A stretch of 64,000 nt of DNA from Buddleja alternifolia. Taxonomy: Eukaryota > Streptophyta > Magnoliopsida > Lamiales > Scrophulariaceae. This document shows positions 1 through 24,609 of this stretch, piece after piece (position 1 is the first letter of the stretch; every line of letters begins with the position of its first letter). The notes beneath the pieces are model-generated. The model was not told where the DNA came from. It ran no database searches and worked only from the letters and a program-made list of their open reading frames with translations. The stretch spans positions 186,001-250,000 of the forward strand of contig CM033394.1 of assembly GCA_019426215.1 (NCBI GenBank), written 5' to 3'. The position numbers and the translations under genes were made by a program.

Positions 1-13918
<13,918 letters not shown>

Positions 13919-15646
13919 CTACAACATACAGACATCAAACCAAGTTATTTCCCAAAATTTGCAACTCCAAAAAGGTAATAGAAAATCCCTGCTTGCAATA
14001 TTGAGAGAGACACAGAAGCCCTTAAAAATTATGCATTAAATCCATAGCTGTCCCATATGTTGTACACTTGGATAATCAATAAGATACTACTAATACTGTT
14101 TGCATTCATAGAAAGGCTCCTCCGTATCTTTTTGTCGTCACATTTAATGTGTAACAGCCACTATAAACTGTTAACCGAAGCGGTAAACGACCTTTTTCAT
14201 TTTGTATTGGTTTGATATTTAATTGAAATACGAAAAGATAAATCCAAGAAAAGCGTGGTTGTGTTTAAATTTTCTCTTTCTTCTAATTAATGAGATAGAT
14301 AAATGAGAAAGTTGTTTGCTAGAATCTAAGGCCCGAAAGCCAATTTTCTGAAACAAACATATATGGCAGGACTTCTTCCACGTGTCTTGTCAGAGCAAGA
14401 TGGCGATAACCAGTCAAAGAGGGAAAGGAAATTCTCGAAGCAATGTACATACTTAATTACTTATTCATTAAATACCATCTTTAATTTGCAATACCTTCTA
14501 CAATTGGTAAGAAGCTGAAGCATGAAGGCTTAGATACGAATTTCACCTCCCCAACCTAAACAACAGTGTTGAGAGAAGCAAGCCCCAAGGTATGAACTGT
14601 ATATACCATATTTTACGCATTGATTCTTATAAATATTATATGAAATATAGGAGAGAAAACTGATAAACAATGGGAACCTATAGTCAGAAGGGGATAAAAT
14701 CATGGAATATATAAAACACATACCCACATATGTTATATACAGACACACATATACCTATATACATGCACGGACACACACATGGAAAAATAAACAAAAGCAA
14801 AGAAAAATAATGATACAGGTGATAAATTTAAAATCTAGCCTGGACTATACCTAGCCTCATCCCCCTGCAATCATATTCACAAAGTAATCCTGGCTTCCAA
14901 GCGTTCAAAAGTTTGAATAGAATAATGATTCTGTTGGTTAAAATTCAATTTACCTTCATTTGATAATGAAGTTTTGCAAGGAAAGCAACGTCCAACAAAT
15001 TTTGAGACATAAGAAACTCAGTAGTTCCATCCCAAAGTTACTTAGTAATAATGTTTTTCCTTCTCCATAGGAAGAAGGTTTGAACCATTTAATTTCTACC
15101 AACATCAACAAAAGCTAATAGCAGTATGATGCACATTAGATGTTAACCTTTCGCAATTCCCTGTTTCACACAATCAGATTTCTTTCGTATAGCGTAAATT
15201 ATCTCCCATCATTGAAAGAATTTTCAAAATTAAGGCACTGAAATTTGAGGAAATTGGCGGACATTTTACCTTTTTCAGTGAAAAATCTCTTGGTTAGGAC
15301 AAACCAGATTAACATGTCAGCTAATTAGAGAAACAAGTATGTGCAGTGCAGGCATGCATAGTATGTATCCACGTGCATGCATCAACAATTCAAGATAGAT
15401 AGATAGATAGATCAATGTGTGTATATATGTATATACTAGTCGCGTGGGCACACTCGATGCGTGTGCTGAGTAAATAAAAAAATTATTAATATGTCAGCAT
15501 TTTATGTAAGGTATTGTAAATAAATAGAAATGAGTTGAACAAAGTATTAAAAAATTTGGGTGAAAAAAGAAAAGAAAATATGACATAGGAGAGAGAGTGG
15601 GTGAGAGAGGGAATGTAGGAGAAGATGAGGATACGTGATATAAGAG
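13919..15646 (-). other. Intron 1 of copy A (truncated)
   Basis: No coding potential. Holds a (GATA)n tract near 15394-15411 and the 3' end of a small Helitron from 15436. Identity with copy B stops at 15646, inside that Helitron, before exon 1 would be reached. Confidence 0.75.
15436..15646 (-). mobile_element. Same Helitron, truncated in copy A
   Basis: The 3' hairpin and CTAG end are intact, but the element is cut at 15646, where Athila-derived sequence starts. The 5' TCTATAC end is missing. The break therefore occurred, or was misassembled, inside the Helitron. Confidence 0.7.
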
Positions 15647-15647
15647 T

Positions 15648-15693
15648 GAGAAAACCACTTTCACTTGTCCTTATGGCACATTTGTTCAACTCT
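15648..15693 (+). other. Scrambled junction between copy A and Athila
   Basis: 15648-15684 is a 37-base exact copy of pol sequence found in order at 16520-16556 (and again near 27674), here displaced upstream. Then come nine unrelated bases (15685-15693), and Athila pol resumes at 15694, matching 26848 of the second element. It is either template-switch filler at a recombination point or a misassembly. Confidence 0.8.
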
Positions 15694-18600
15694 AATTGAT
15701 ACATTTGACCATTTGATTGTTGAGTATTTACAGGACAATACAATTGAAAATTCTCTCGAACAGAGTCTTATGAAATCCATGCAAGTGGACTCGGAGAAAG
15801 ATGATCTAGTGGAAAAGGTTCTAAGCTTAGAGTACAAATCTTCCTCTCATTCGGGAGGATTCATCAAAGTTGATAGATCATTGTCAGGATCACCTCGCCC
15901 ATCTATTGAAGAACCCCCCTCTCTCGAACTCAAACCCCTCCCCTCCCACCTTAAATATGTGTACTTGAACGATGACGAGACACTCCCATTGATCATTTCC
16001 TCATCTCTTTCAGGATCACAAGAAGAGCAATTAATGACGGTGTTGAGATCTCACAAACGGGCTTTTGGGTGGAAACTTGCGGACATCAAAGGCATTAGTC
16101 CAGCGATATGTATGCACAAAATACTTATGGAGGACTCCACCAAGCCTACACGCCAACCCCAAAGGAGATCAAACCCACAAATCCAAGAGGTAGTCAAGAA
16201 GGAAGTGATTAAACTGCTCGACTCAGGTATAATCTATCCTATTTCTGATAGTGCGTGGGTGAGCCCTACCCAAGTGGTGCCTAAGAAAGGGGGAATAACG
16301 GTAATTGAGAATGCGAATAATGAGCTTATCCCAACTCGTATAATTAGTGGGTGGCGTGTATGTATAGATTACCGTAAGTTGAATGATGCCACACGTAAGG
16401 ATCATTTCCCCCTCCCCTTTATTGACCAAATGCTTGAACGATTAGCCGAGCATGATTTCTATTGTTTTCTAGATGGTTACTCCGGCTATAATCAAATTGC
16501 CATAGATTCTGAGGACCAAGAGAAAACCACTTTCACTTGTCCTTATGGCACATTTGCTTATAGAAGGATGCCATTTGGCTTGTGTAATGCCCCGGCCACT
16601 TTTCAAAGATGCATGATGGCTATTTTTCATGATATGGTTGAAGATTTCCTTGAAATTTTTATGGATGAATTTTCTGTTTTCGGAACAACTTTTGATATTT
16701 GTCTTGCTCATCTAAATGTTGTGCTTAAACGTTGTGAAGAAACCAACCTTGTTTTGAATTGGGAAAAATGCCATTTAATGGTCCGAGAGGGGATTGTACT
16801 TGGCCACAAGATCTCTCAAAAAGGGATCGAAGTGGACCAAGCCAAGATTGAGGTCATTGAAAAACTTCCCCCACCCACATCGGTAAAAGCTGTTAGGAGT
16901 TTTCTCGGGCATGCTGGTTTCTATAGGCGATTCATCTTGAATTTCTCTAAAATTGCGAAACCGTTGTCTAATTTGCTTGTTAAAGATGCACCTTTTGATT
17001 TCAATTCTTCTTGTATGCAGGCCTTTCTTGATTTGAAGGAACGCTTAGTTTCCGCCCCTATCATGTCATCCCCCGATTGGAGCTTACCATTCGAATTGAT
17101 GTGTGATGCGAGTGACACCGCGGTTGGAGCGGTCCTTGGCCAAAGGAAGGAAAGGTATTTCGAACCATTTACTATGCTAGTAAAACTCTTAATGACGCAC
17201 AATTGAATTATGCCACCACGGAAAAAGAATTACTCGCCATAGTCTTTGCATTCGATAAATTCCACTCTTACCTCGTGCTAAACAAAGTGATAGTTTACAC
17301 CGATCATTCGGCTTTAAAATATTTGCTTGCCAAGAAAGATGCTAAACCAAGACTCCTTAGGTGGATTTTGTTACTCCAAGAATTTGATTTAGAGATAAAA
17401 GACAAGAAAGGCACCGAAAATGTAGTAGCCGACCACCTCTCACGATTAGAGCTAGTGAATGATCCGTTAGATGAGACACCAATTCGTGAGGAATTCCCAG
17501 ATGAACACCTCCTTGCTATTTCTAAAAAATTTCACCTTGGTATGCTAACTTTGCCAATTACATTGTCACGGGCCGTCTTCCCCCGGATATCACTTTTCAT
17601 CAAAAGAAGAAATTTCTATCTGATGTAAAGCAATATTTTGGGACGAACCCTTTTTATTCAAAGTTTGTGCAGATGGTTTAATTCGACGTTGCATACCCGA
17701 AACGGACGTGCATGCTATCCTATCTCATTGTCATGATATGGCGGTAGGTGGCCATTTTGGGCCTTCCAAAACGGTAGCTAAGATCCTCCAATCAGGTTTC
17801 TTCTGGCCTACTCTTGTTAAAGATGCACATCATTATGTCAAATCTTGTGATCGCTGTCAACGAATGGGGAACATCTCTAAACATCATGAAACGCCCTTAA
17901 ATAGCATGTTAGAGTGTGAGTTGTTTGATGTATGGGGTGTGGATTTCATGGGCCCTTTCCCCAGTTCTTGTTCAAATAAATATATCCTTGTTGCGGTAGA
18001 CTATGTCTCCAAATGGGTGGAAGCCGTGGCCTTGCCTACTAATGATGCTCGGGTTGTCACTCGTTTTCTGAAGAAACATATTTTTACTCGATTTGGAACT
18101 CCCCGAGCCATCATTAGTGACGGGGGCACCCACTTCTGCAACAGGCAGTTTGAACTTTTATTGACCAAGTACGGGGTGAAGCATAAAATTTCGACCCCAT
18201 ACCACCCACAAACTAGTGGCCAAGTGGAGGTCTCGAATAGGGAGATTAAGCGTATTTTAGAAAAAACGGTCAATGCATCAAGAAAGGATTGGTCCCTTAA
18301 ATTGGATGATGCTCTTTGGGCTTATCGGACCGCCTTAAAACCCCAATTGGCATGTCCCCGTATCGTCTTGTTTTTGGTAAAACATGTCACTTGCCCGTTG
18401 AACTCGAGCATCGTGCTTATTGGGCCATTAAGTTTCTAAATTTTGACTCTCAAAGGTAGGTACACAACGTTTGCTACAACTCAACGAACTCGAAGAATGG
18501 CGTCATCTTGCCTATGAGAACGCAAAACTCTATAAGGAGCGGACCAAAATGTGGCATGACAAACATATTCTCCCCCGGGAATTCCACAAGGGAGAGCGGG

Positions 18601-18855
18601 TGTTGCTATACAACTCTCGACTCCGACTCTTCCCCGGGAAGCTTAAGTCTCGATGGTCGGGACCATTTTTGATTTCCCAGGTCTATCCATCCGGCGCCGT
18701 CGAACTTACAACAGATAAAGGACATACTTTCTTGGTCAACGCTCAACGTCTAAAACCTTACTTAGGGATGGATGGGCCAAGAGACAAAGAGTCCTTCATC
18801 CTCGCGGACCCTTCGTGATTCTTCGCTTTCAGTCGAGCTAATGACTCTAAACTAG
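15694..18855 (+). pseudogene. Athila pol, broken (element 1)
   Basis: Reverse transcriptase, RNase H and integrase of the Athila lineage ([39 protein letters not shown]). Against the intact pol at 26447-30013 it has one-base indels near 17155, 17525, 17635, 18340, 18455 and 18776. The RT active site is also altered: FMDE at about 16658-16669 where element 2 has FMDD, replacing the second catalytic aspartate by glutamate (GAA for GAC). Open stretches remain at 15665-17206, 17203-17628, 17708-18439 and 18471-18818. The protein cannot be functional as written. Confidence 0.9.
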
Positions 18856-19822
18856 CGCTTCTTGGGAGGCAACCCATGTTTTCTTTCCGTTTCCTTTTCT
18901 TTTTCCCTTATTATTCCGTTTGTTGCTTTATTTTCTAACCTTACATCTTTGTTAGTTTGTGTTTTAAGTGTTTTGTCTCTTCCCTTTTGAAACAGGAAAT
19001 GAAATTCGTTACAAAACTATTCAGAATCCCGCGCCCAAGCGCCGAGAAATCAGGCGCCTAGGCGCCCGACTCTGAAAGGGGCGCCCAAGCGCCGAGAAAT
19101 CAGGCGCCTAGGCGCCCGACTCTGAAAGGGGCGCCCAGGCGCCGAGAAACGCCCGCCTAGGCGCGGGCATTACCAACCAAAGGACTCGAGGTAAGTTGTA
19201 TCGCGCGCCTAGGCGCCCAAACACGCGCGCCTAGGCGCCCGATTCTGAATCTAACAAATATATGGGTCAAAAACGGTCAAAATTCCCCAAAATCTTCACA
19301 ACTCCTCTCCCACTCGAATTCCGGCGATTTCCTCAACATTTCCGGCCATTTCCACCGGATTTCACCGCCACTTCCATCAACATCATTCGTTGCACAAGAG
19401 GCTCGTCTTTCACATCGACTCGGTGCGAAAATTTTGGGGATAAAAGGTGAGTTTTGGCTTTACCCTTCTTCCATTTCCGATTCATAGCCGACGCGTAGGT
19501 GCCTTGCGTTATATATTGAGGATTAATTGGGGCATTGGCCGATTGTTGATTGAATTTTTAGTTGTTATTGCATTTGAGAGCTTGAAATTGAATTTGTGGG
19601 TTGTAATCAAAAATTGGGGGTTGATGTTGTTGAATTGGATGGTCTATTGTTGCTAAATCCGTGGGTTATTATCAATTTGTGGGTTGAAATTGAATTTGTG
19701 GATTGTTGCCAAGTGTGGGTTGCTCTGATTTTGGTGTGTGTTGGGCGTTGAAGATTGTTGTATTTGGTTGGTTGCATTTGGGTCGATTTGAGTAGTTAAG
19801 AAGTTGATAATTGTTGTTGCAA
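18856..19822 (+). other. Post-pol leader of element 1
   Basis: Non-coding stretch between pol and the next ORF: a pyrimidine-rich segment, then the GCGCC minisatellite (19029-19243), then a T/G-rich region (19500-19800) with repeated TTGTGGGTTG-like words. No ORF with protein character. Confidence 0.65.
19029..19243. repeat. GCGCC-rich minisatellite (element 1)
   Basis: Two and a half tandem copies of a ~51-bp unit (GCGCCCAAGCGCCGAGAAAT then CAGGCGCCTAGGCGCCCGAC plus about ten further bases), followed by looser CGCGCCTAGGCGCC words. Rich in the palindromes GGCGCC and CGCCTAGGCG. Equivalent array at 30187-30401. Confidence 0.85.
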
Positions 19823-21145
19823 ATGACGAGAACTACCAACAGGCCGTCCAAGGGTAAGAAAAAAGTGGGTGAGGGTTCCTCTAATGAGCCCGAGACTCCC
19901 GATAGTACCCGTTTTGAAAACCCCCAAGTCCAAATTATGTGTCAGAGTTTGAGCACCCCCCGCACCCTTATTAAGGAGCACTATTTAACCACCCGGGGAC
20001 AGCCCTCTGTGCACGAATTGATACAATTTCATCGCTTACAGTTTTTTTGTCAAAAGCCCGAGGCCATTCATCTTCCTTGGGTTCTGGAATTCTTCAGCTC
20101 CGGGGTTTATGATGAGATTGAGACACGAGGATGGCTGGGGACTACCCTTTTGGTCCGGGGCAAACATGTCAATTATGAGTTGAGACAGATTAGGGAGAGC
20201 ATAGGCACCCCGACCCCTCAGACATGCGAGTTCACCACTCTTTACAATTCAGGGCGCCTCCGAGTTAGCCTGTCGGATATTTTGCAGGTTATTGGCCGAG
20301 AGGGGTGGGAATGGGTACCCGGAGAAGCTCATGTCCCCCGTAGGGCTCTATTACCCGAGGCTGCTTTCTGGCTCGACTTCATCAGATTCAATTTAATGCC
20401 GAGTACCAATCGATCAGAGGCAAACAAGGAACGGGCCACCCTCATCTACGCTATTATGTCCAAGAAAGCTGTGGACTTTGCCCGGGTAATCCACAAGTCT
20501 TTGACGGACCACTTTAGAAAGTTGAAGAATGAGTTAGGGCCATTGATTAACAAAGAATTGGCTAAGCAAAAGGGAGAAGGTCCCACTCGGAAGATTCCCA
20601 TCATTCTCCCGTCACTGATCACAGCTTTATGCAAGGCGGCTAAGGTTCCCACATTTCCTTTGGAGCGTACTGAGCTTCCTGGTTCTTATCTCACCGTGGT
20701 AGATGACGACTCCCAGGCTCCTCCACCACCAGCTACTTCAAAGAGGCCTCGCCCATCTTCATCCCAGTCTACTAGCTCCCCACAGTTTCCACCTATGGAT
20801 GCCGCCGCCATTAGACAATTAAAGGATGAATTGAGGGAGGAGTTGCGAGATGAGATGAGGGTGGTCATGTCCGACACTTGTGCTTATTTCCGTCAGCTTT
20901 TTGTAGAGCATGATGCGTTTGTCGGTTGGGGGCCGTTTGATTATTCTGCTCCTCCACCTTACCCGCACCCCCCGCCTCAGCAGCCCGCAGATATGCACGA
21001 GTCAGGTGCTCTCGTTCCTGACGGAGGTGATGATGAGGCTCATAATGATGAGGCTCATAATGATGAGGGTAGCCCGTTGATTGATTTGGATGATCTCAGC
21101 GGCGAGGATGAGGATTACATTGACCGTTTTGGCACCACCGATTAG
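19823..21145 (+). CDS. Athila post-pol ORF (440 aa), intact in element 1
   Basis: ATG at 19823 (an upstream TTG would add four residues but has no support). The N-terminus is basic (MTRTTNRPSKGKKK). The central part (about residues 60-290) resembles the 'putative plant transposon protein' domain common in Athila-like and related plant elements, with WVLEFFSSGVYDE, VRGKHVNYELRQIRESIG and FWLDFIRFNLMPSTN. A charged helix follows (RQLKDELREELRDEMR, near 335-350), then a proline-rich and acidic tail with EAHND repeats. I see no signal peptide or membrane segment, so the envelope role proposed for ORFs at this position in Athila is not supported here. Function unknown. Confidence 0.7.
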   Translation: MTRTTNRPSKGKKKVGEGSSNEPETPDSTRFENPQVQIMCQSLSTPRTLIKEHYLTTRGQPSVHELIQFHRLQFFCQKPEAIHLPWVLEFFSSGVYDEIETRGWLGTTLLVRGKHVNYELRQIRESIGTPTPQTCEFTTLYNSGRLRVSLSDILQVIGREGWEWVPGEAHVPRRALLPEAAFWLDFIRFNLMPSTNRSEANKERATLIYAIMSKKAVDFARVIHKSLTDHFRKLKNELGPLINKELAKQKGEGPTRKIPIILPSLITALCKAAKVPTFPLERTELPGSYLTVVDDDSQAPPPPATSKRPRPSSSQSTSSPQFPPMDAAAIRQLKDELREELRDEMRVVMSDTCAYFRQLFVEHDAFVGWGPFDYSAPPPYPHPPPQQPADMHESGALVPDGGDDEAHNDEAHNDEGSPLIDLDDLSGEDEDYIDRFGTTD

Positions 21146-22800
21146 GCTTACCTTGTTTTATTTCCATGCATGTTTCTTTTTTTTTTTTGGATATCTTTTG
21201 TTGGGATGTTTGATATTTTATATTTGATGTTTGGATGCTTGATGTTTTCCTTCCATGCATGTTTCTCATTTTTTTTGTTTATCTCGTTTTGTTTTATTCT
21301 ATTCTATCCAATGTTTGATGCTCTGTATGGCTAGCATTTGTTTACCTATGTAGTGATCGACACAGTGATTGCCATCCGTGGACTTGATTGCCTTAAGTGG
21401 ACTCGGGTTTGCTTTTCAGCTTCCCTATGGTGACGTGTACTTTGCCCTTTTCTTTTTCAAACATTGGGGACAATGTTCATGATAAGTGTGGGGGGTATAC
21501 TAGATCCATTATAGTCATGTTGATTCATGTTTTACATATTTCGGTCCAAGTTTGGTCAAGTTTGGGGGGTGCTGTACCTCTACATGTGAAATGTGTGCAA
21601 TTTTAATTTATTTTTTTTTTATTTTTTTTTTTGGATAGAATTTCAACCCTTCACTTGAGGCATTGAGCATGGTTAATTTGAATACATGGTATGTTTTCTC
21701 TATCAATTTGGTTTTTAATGGCTATACACATCGTTCCTTGCTTATGGGATCCTAACTAGACTAGATTAACCTTAAGATGATTCACATATGCACCTAAATC
21801 GAAGGTAGAGGAGTTGAGTGGGCAATCATTTTGAAACACTTAAAGGCTTGATCCCGAAAATATCAACTTAGAATTTTCACATGTGTTATGAGTTGAGAAC
21901 GTTAACTTCGTGTGCTTAATAATAATAAAAAGAGGTTGAACATTGGTATGACTGAAAAAAGTCAGGCTTAATAGATACTGGGGGCGAAGAGCACCATGCC
22001 TAGAATACTGTACTATTTTGCTAATTTGAGCTAAGCTCAAGCCAATGTAAGTGTTAAGTGAATAAGGACCTAGTTTGATTTTGTGGCCTTTGACACTCGA
22101 GTGATTAAGCCCTTAGGAATGTCTCCACATTTGATACCCTAAAGCCATCTGGTTTAGGAGTTATTGGCCTAAAACTCGTTACACGGGTGTCATAGAAAGC
22201 CTAAGAGGATCAAACATTGCACATGGTCTAGCCTCTAATGTTTCGAGTTGAAAGTGCATAAGATAAATCCGAAAGTGGAATGAAGTGATAAATTTTTAAG
22301 TGGCTATGAAGTTGTATTCAATTCTCGTACCATGTGAATAATCAAAAGTTGATAAATATGGGGTTAATGTTTGAAAAGTGGTAAGAATGCCACTTGACTA
22401 TAATACTTGAGATTTATTACACTACACCCTTAGGATGATCTTTTCAATGTTAAGGCGTAACATGAGCAAATGTGTGATGTGTATATATTTGTAATATGAG
22501 CTTAAACAGATGAATTCATACCATTGTGTGCTATTAATCATTGTAATTTACGTTGAGTGATCGGGGTTGAAAATCTTTCGATTTTGTGGGTATATCGTCT
22601 GCAAACCCTCACGAGACTATAACTCGTCCTTTGAGGTAACTCAAAGGTTCAAAGGCTTGTTGCATTCGCTAAATGCAACCGTTTACTCCACGAAAGTGAG
22701 TTAGGTAGTTTTCTTTTTGTTTCTCTCTTTGATTGATGATGTTTCCTTATCTTAGAACTCTTATTGCTCGAGGACGAGCAATTGATAAGTGTGGGGGTGT
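21146..22800 (+). other. Athila 3' non-coding region and polypurine tract (element 1)
   Basis: 1.65 kb with no coding potential. Ends with the polypurine-like AAGTGTGGGGGTG immediately before the LTR at 22801. A near copy of that word, AAGTGTGGGGGG, sits internally at about 21484, shortly after the ORF. Equivalent region 32259-33893 in element 2. Confidence 0.7.
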
Positions 22801-24464
22801 TGATAAGAGGCATTTTTACGTGTTTTTAAGCCCCTTTGCGTTTATGTCTTAGGTTCATTTATCGCTTGATTCTTGCCACATGTGCGTTTAATTCGTGCAT
22901 TAAGTGATTTCAGGTCTTAAATGGATACAATCAAAGAACGGGATGAAAAATGACGTATAAAACAAGTTTAGGCCAAATTTCTATGCACCCCTACGCCTAG
23001 GCGCCATCTTGCCCACGCCCGGGCGCCGTTTCAGCACCACTTTCCACGTTCGAGCGCTTTTTCCGTATGTTTAGAGACCGAATTGGATGAAGTTTCCTTC
23101 TACAAAGTTGTAGAACTATGTGTTAGCTTCAAATGAGGACTTGAATCATCCAAATCGGAGTTTTGTGGAGAGAGTTATGAAGGAAATACAATTACTGCGC
23201 CAGACAGAGGCAAATACTCCCAACATTCTGATTTGGGCGCCCGAGCGCCATAAAACCCGCGCCTAGGCGTGGCCACATCCGAGATTTGATTCCTTTCAGC
23301 CAAAAGATCATCATTTGATGGGGGAATGGAACATTTAAAGCCAAGAGGTCATCACATGTATGGGGGGATGTCATAAGTATGTTTCTTACTAGATCTACTT
23401 TTGGGAATTTTATACTACTCACTTTAAGAGTAGTGGAGGGGACACTAGGGGGGACATACACATGAGGGGCTGATTTGTGGTGGTCTTCTTAAGGATCCTA
23501 GGGGCAATTGACCGATCATCTTGGAGAGGAGGGAGAGAGAGGCATTGGATCCATCACTTTTCACTCATCATCATTCATCACCATTTTCTTCATCACTTTT
23601 GGAGGGGAACAAAGAGGGAGGAGCTAAGGATTGAAGATCAAGAGCAAAGATCCATCATCAATCAATTGAGGGAGTTTTAATTATTTGCATTTACATGTTT
23701 ATTTCCATGAGTATGTATATGTTTGTATTAGATTTTCTTAAGGCTTTGATGAGAGGCTAATATTGTAGAACTAAGGCCATGTGAAGGCCAAATTTATGAA
23801 TCAATATATGTGAAGTTGCTCTTTGTATTAATTCTCCTATTGCTTTGTGTGTTAATTCTATGCTTTTATTCCAATCATGTGTTTGATCACCATATGCTTG
23901 CTATCTTGCCTAATCTAGTTGTTCGAGAGAAAATAGATTAGGGTGCAAGAGAATTAACACATCATCCGAAACAAATGAGGGATTGCCCTAGAAATAGGTA
24001 AAGATTCCCGGGTGTTGTTAGCCGGATTCGTTCGGGGAAGCTCTAGAACGTTAATGCGTGATTTTTGATTAGATTCTCGGATAGACATATTTAGAGAACC
24101 GTCAATTAATCATAGGATTATTATGTGCCGAGACATCGGGTAATAGTTAATTTAGGAGTTTCCACCAAAGCAATAGGAGTCTAATAATTCGAAGAGTAGT
24201 CATATATATTGACGAGTAGATTTGGTTGTAGCATGTGCCTTAGTCATTTTATCATACGTGAGATTTAATTCATAGCTTGTTCCCTCCTTTGATCTTTCGT
24301 TTACTTAATTGTTTCCTCTTGCTTTACTTTAATTGTCTTTACTTTCATTAAAATCATAAACTAGAATTCAAGTCCCGTGGTTCGACAACCCGGACTTTTA
24401 GTCCACTTATTACTACCACGACTAGTGCACTTGCTATCAAAGCACGTTAAGTTTTAGCGTGTCA
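22801..24464 (+). repeat. Athila LTR shared by elements 1 and 2
   Basis: 1664 bp from TGATAAGAGG to AGCGTGTCA. Borders are fixed by comparison with the solo LTR at 53895-55567, where a target duplication shows the exact ends. A polypurine tract lies just left and a primer-binding site just right, so it serves as 3' LTR for element 1 and 5' LTR for element 2. It contains two GCGCC-rich patches (22992-23031 and 23234-23272). Confidence 0.92.
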
Positions 24465-24470
24465 AGTTTT

Positions 24471-24488
24471 TGGCGCCGTTGCCGGGGA
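24471..24488 (+). promoter_or_regulatory. Primer-binding site (tRNA-Asp)
   Basis: TGGCGCCGTTGCCGGGGA lies six bases after the LTR and is complementary to the 3' end of plant tRNA-Asp(GUC), the primer typical of Athila-type elements. Confidence 0.9.
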
Positions 24489-24609
24489 CTTGTTTATTTT
24501 AGTTTACATTTTTAATAATTCTTAGTTTTCGTTCATTTCTTGATTTTCTTTTATTTTCGTGATTAGTCTAATTTTGTTCTTGTATTTAATTGTTAGGTTC
24601 TTGAGGTGC

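Larger units (their letters stand above)
15694..24464 (+). mobile_element. Athila-type Ty3/gypsy retrotransposon, 5'-truncated (element 1)
   Basis: Starts inside pol just after the protease and runs through pol, a GCGCC-rich leader, the post-pol ORF, a long non-coding 3' region and a complete 3' LTR (22801-24464). Its internal sequence is nearly identical to element 2. The 5' LTR, PBS and gag are missing. The 3' LTR doubles as the 5' LTR of element 2. Confidence 0.88.

Noticed and set aside
16223..16429. Minus-strand open frames inside Athila pol
   Set aside because: Antisense shadows of a conserved pol frame; identical shadows recur at 27377-27583.
19029..19243. Regular GC-rich repeats as a possible CRISPR-like array
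   Set aside because: Direct tandem minisatellite without distinct spacers, inside a plant retrotransposon leader.
24471..24488. tRNA gene fragment
   Set aside because: Only the 18-base primer-binding complement next to an LTR; no cloverleaf.
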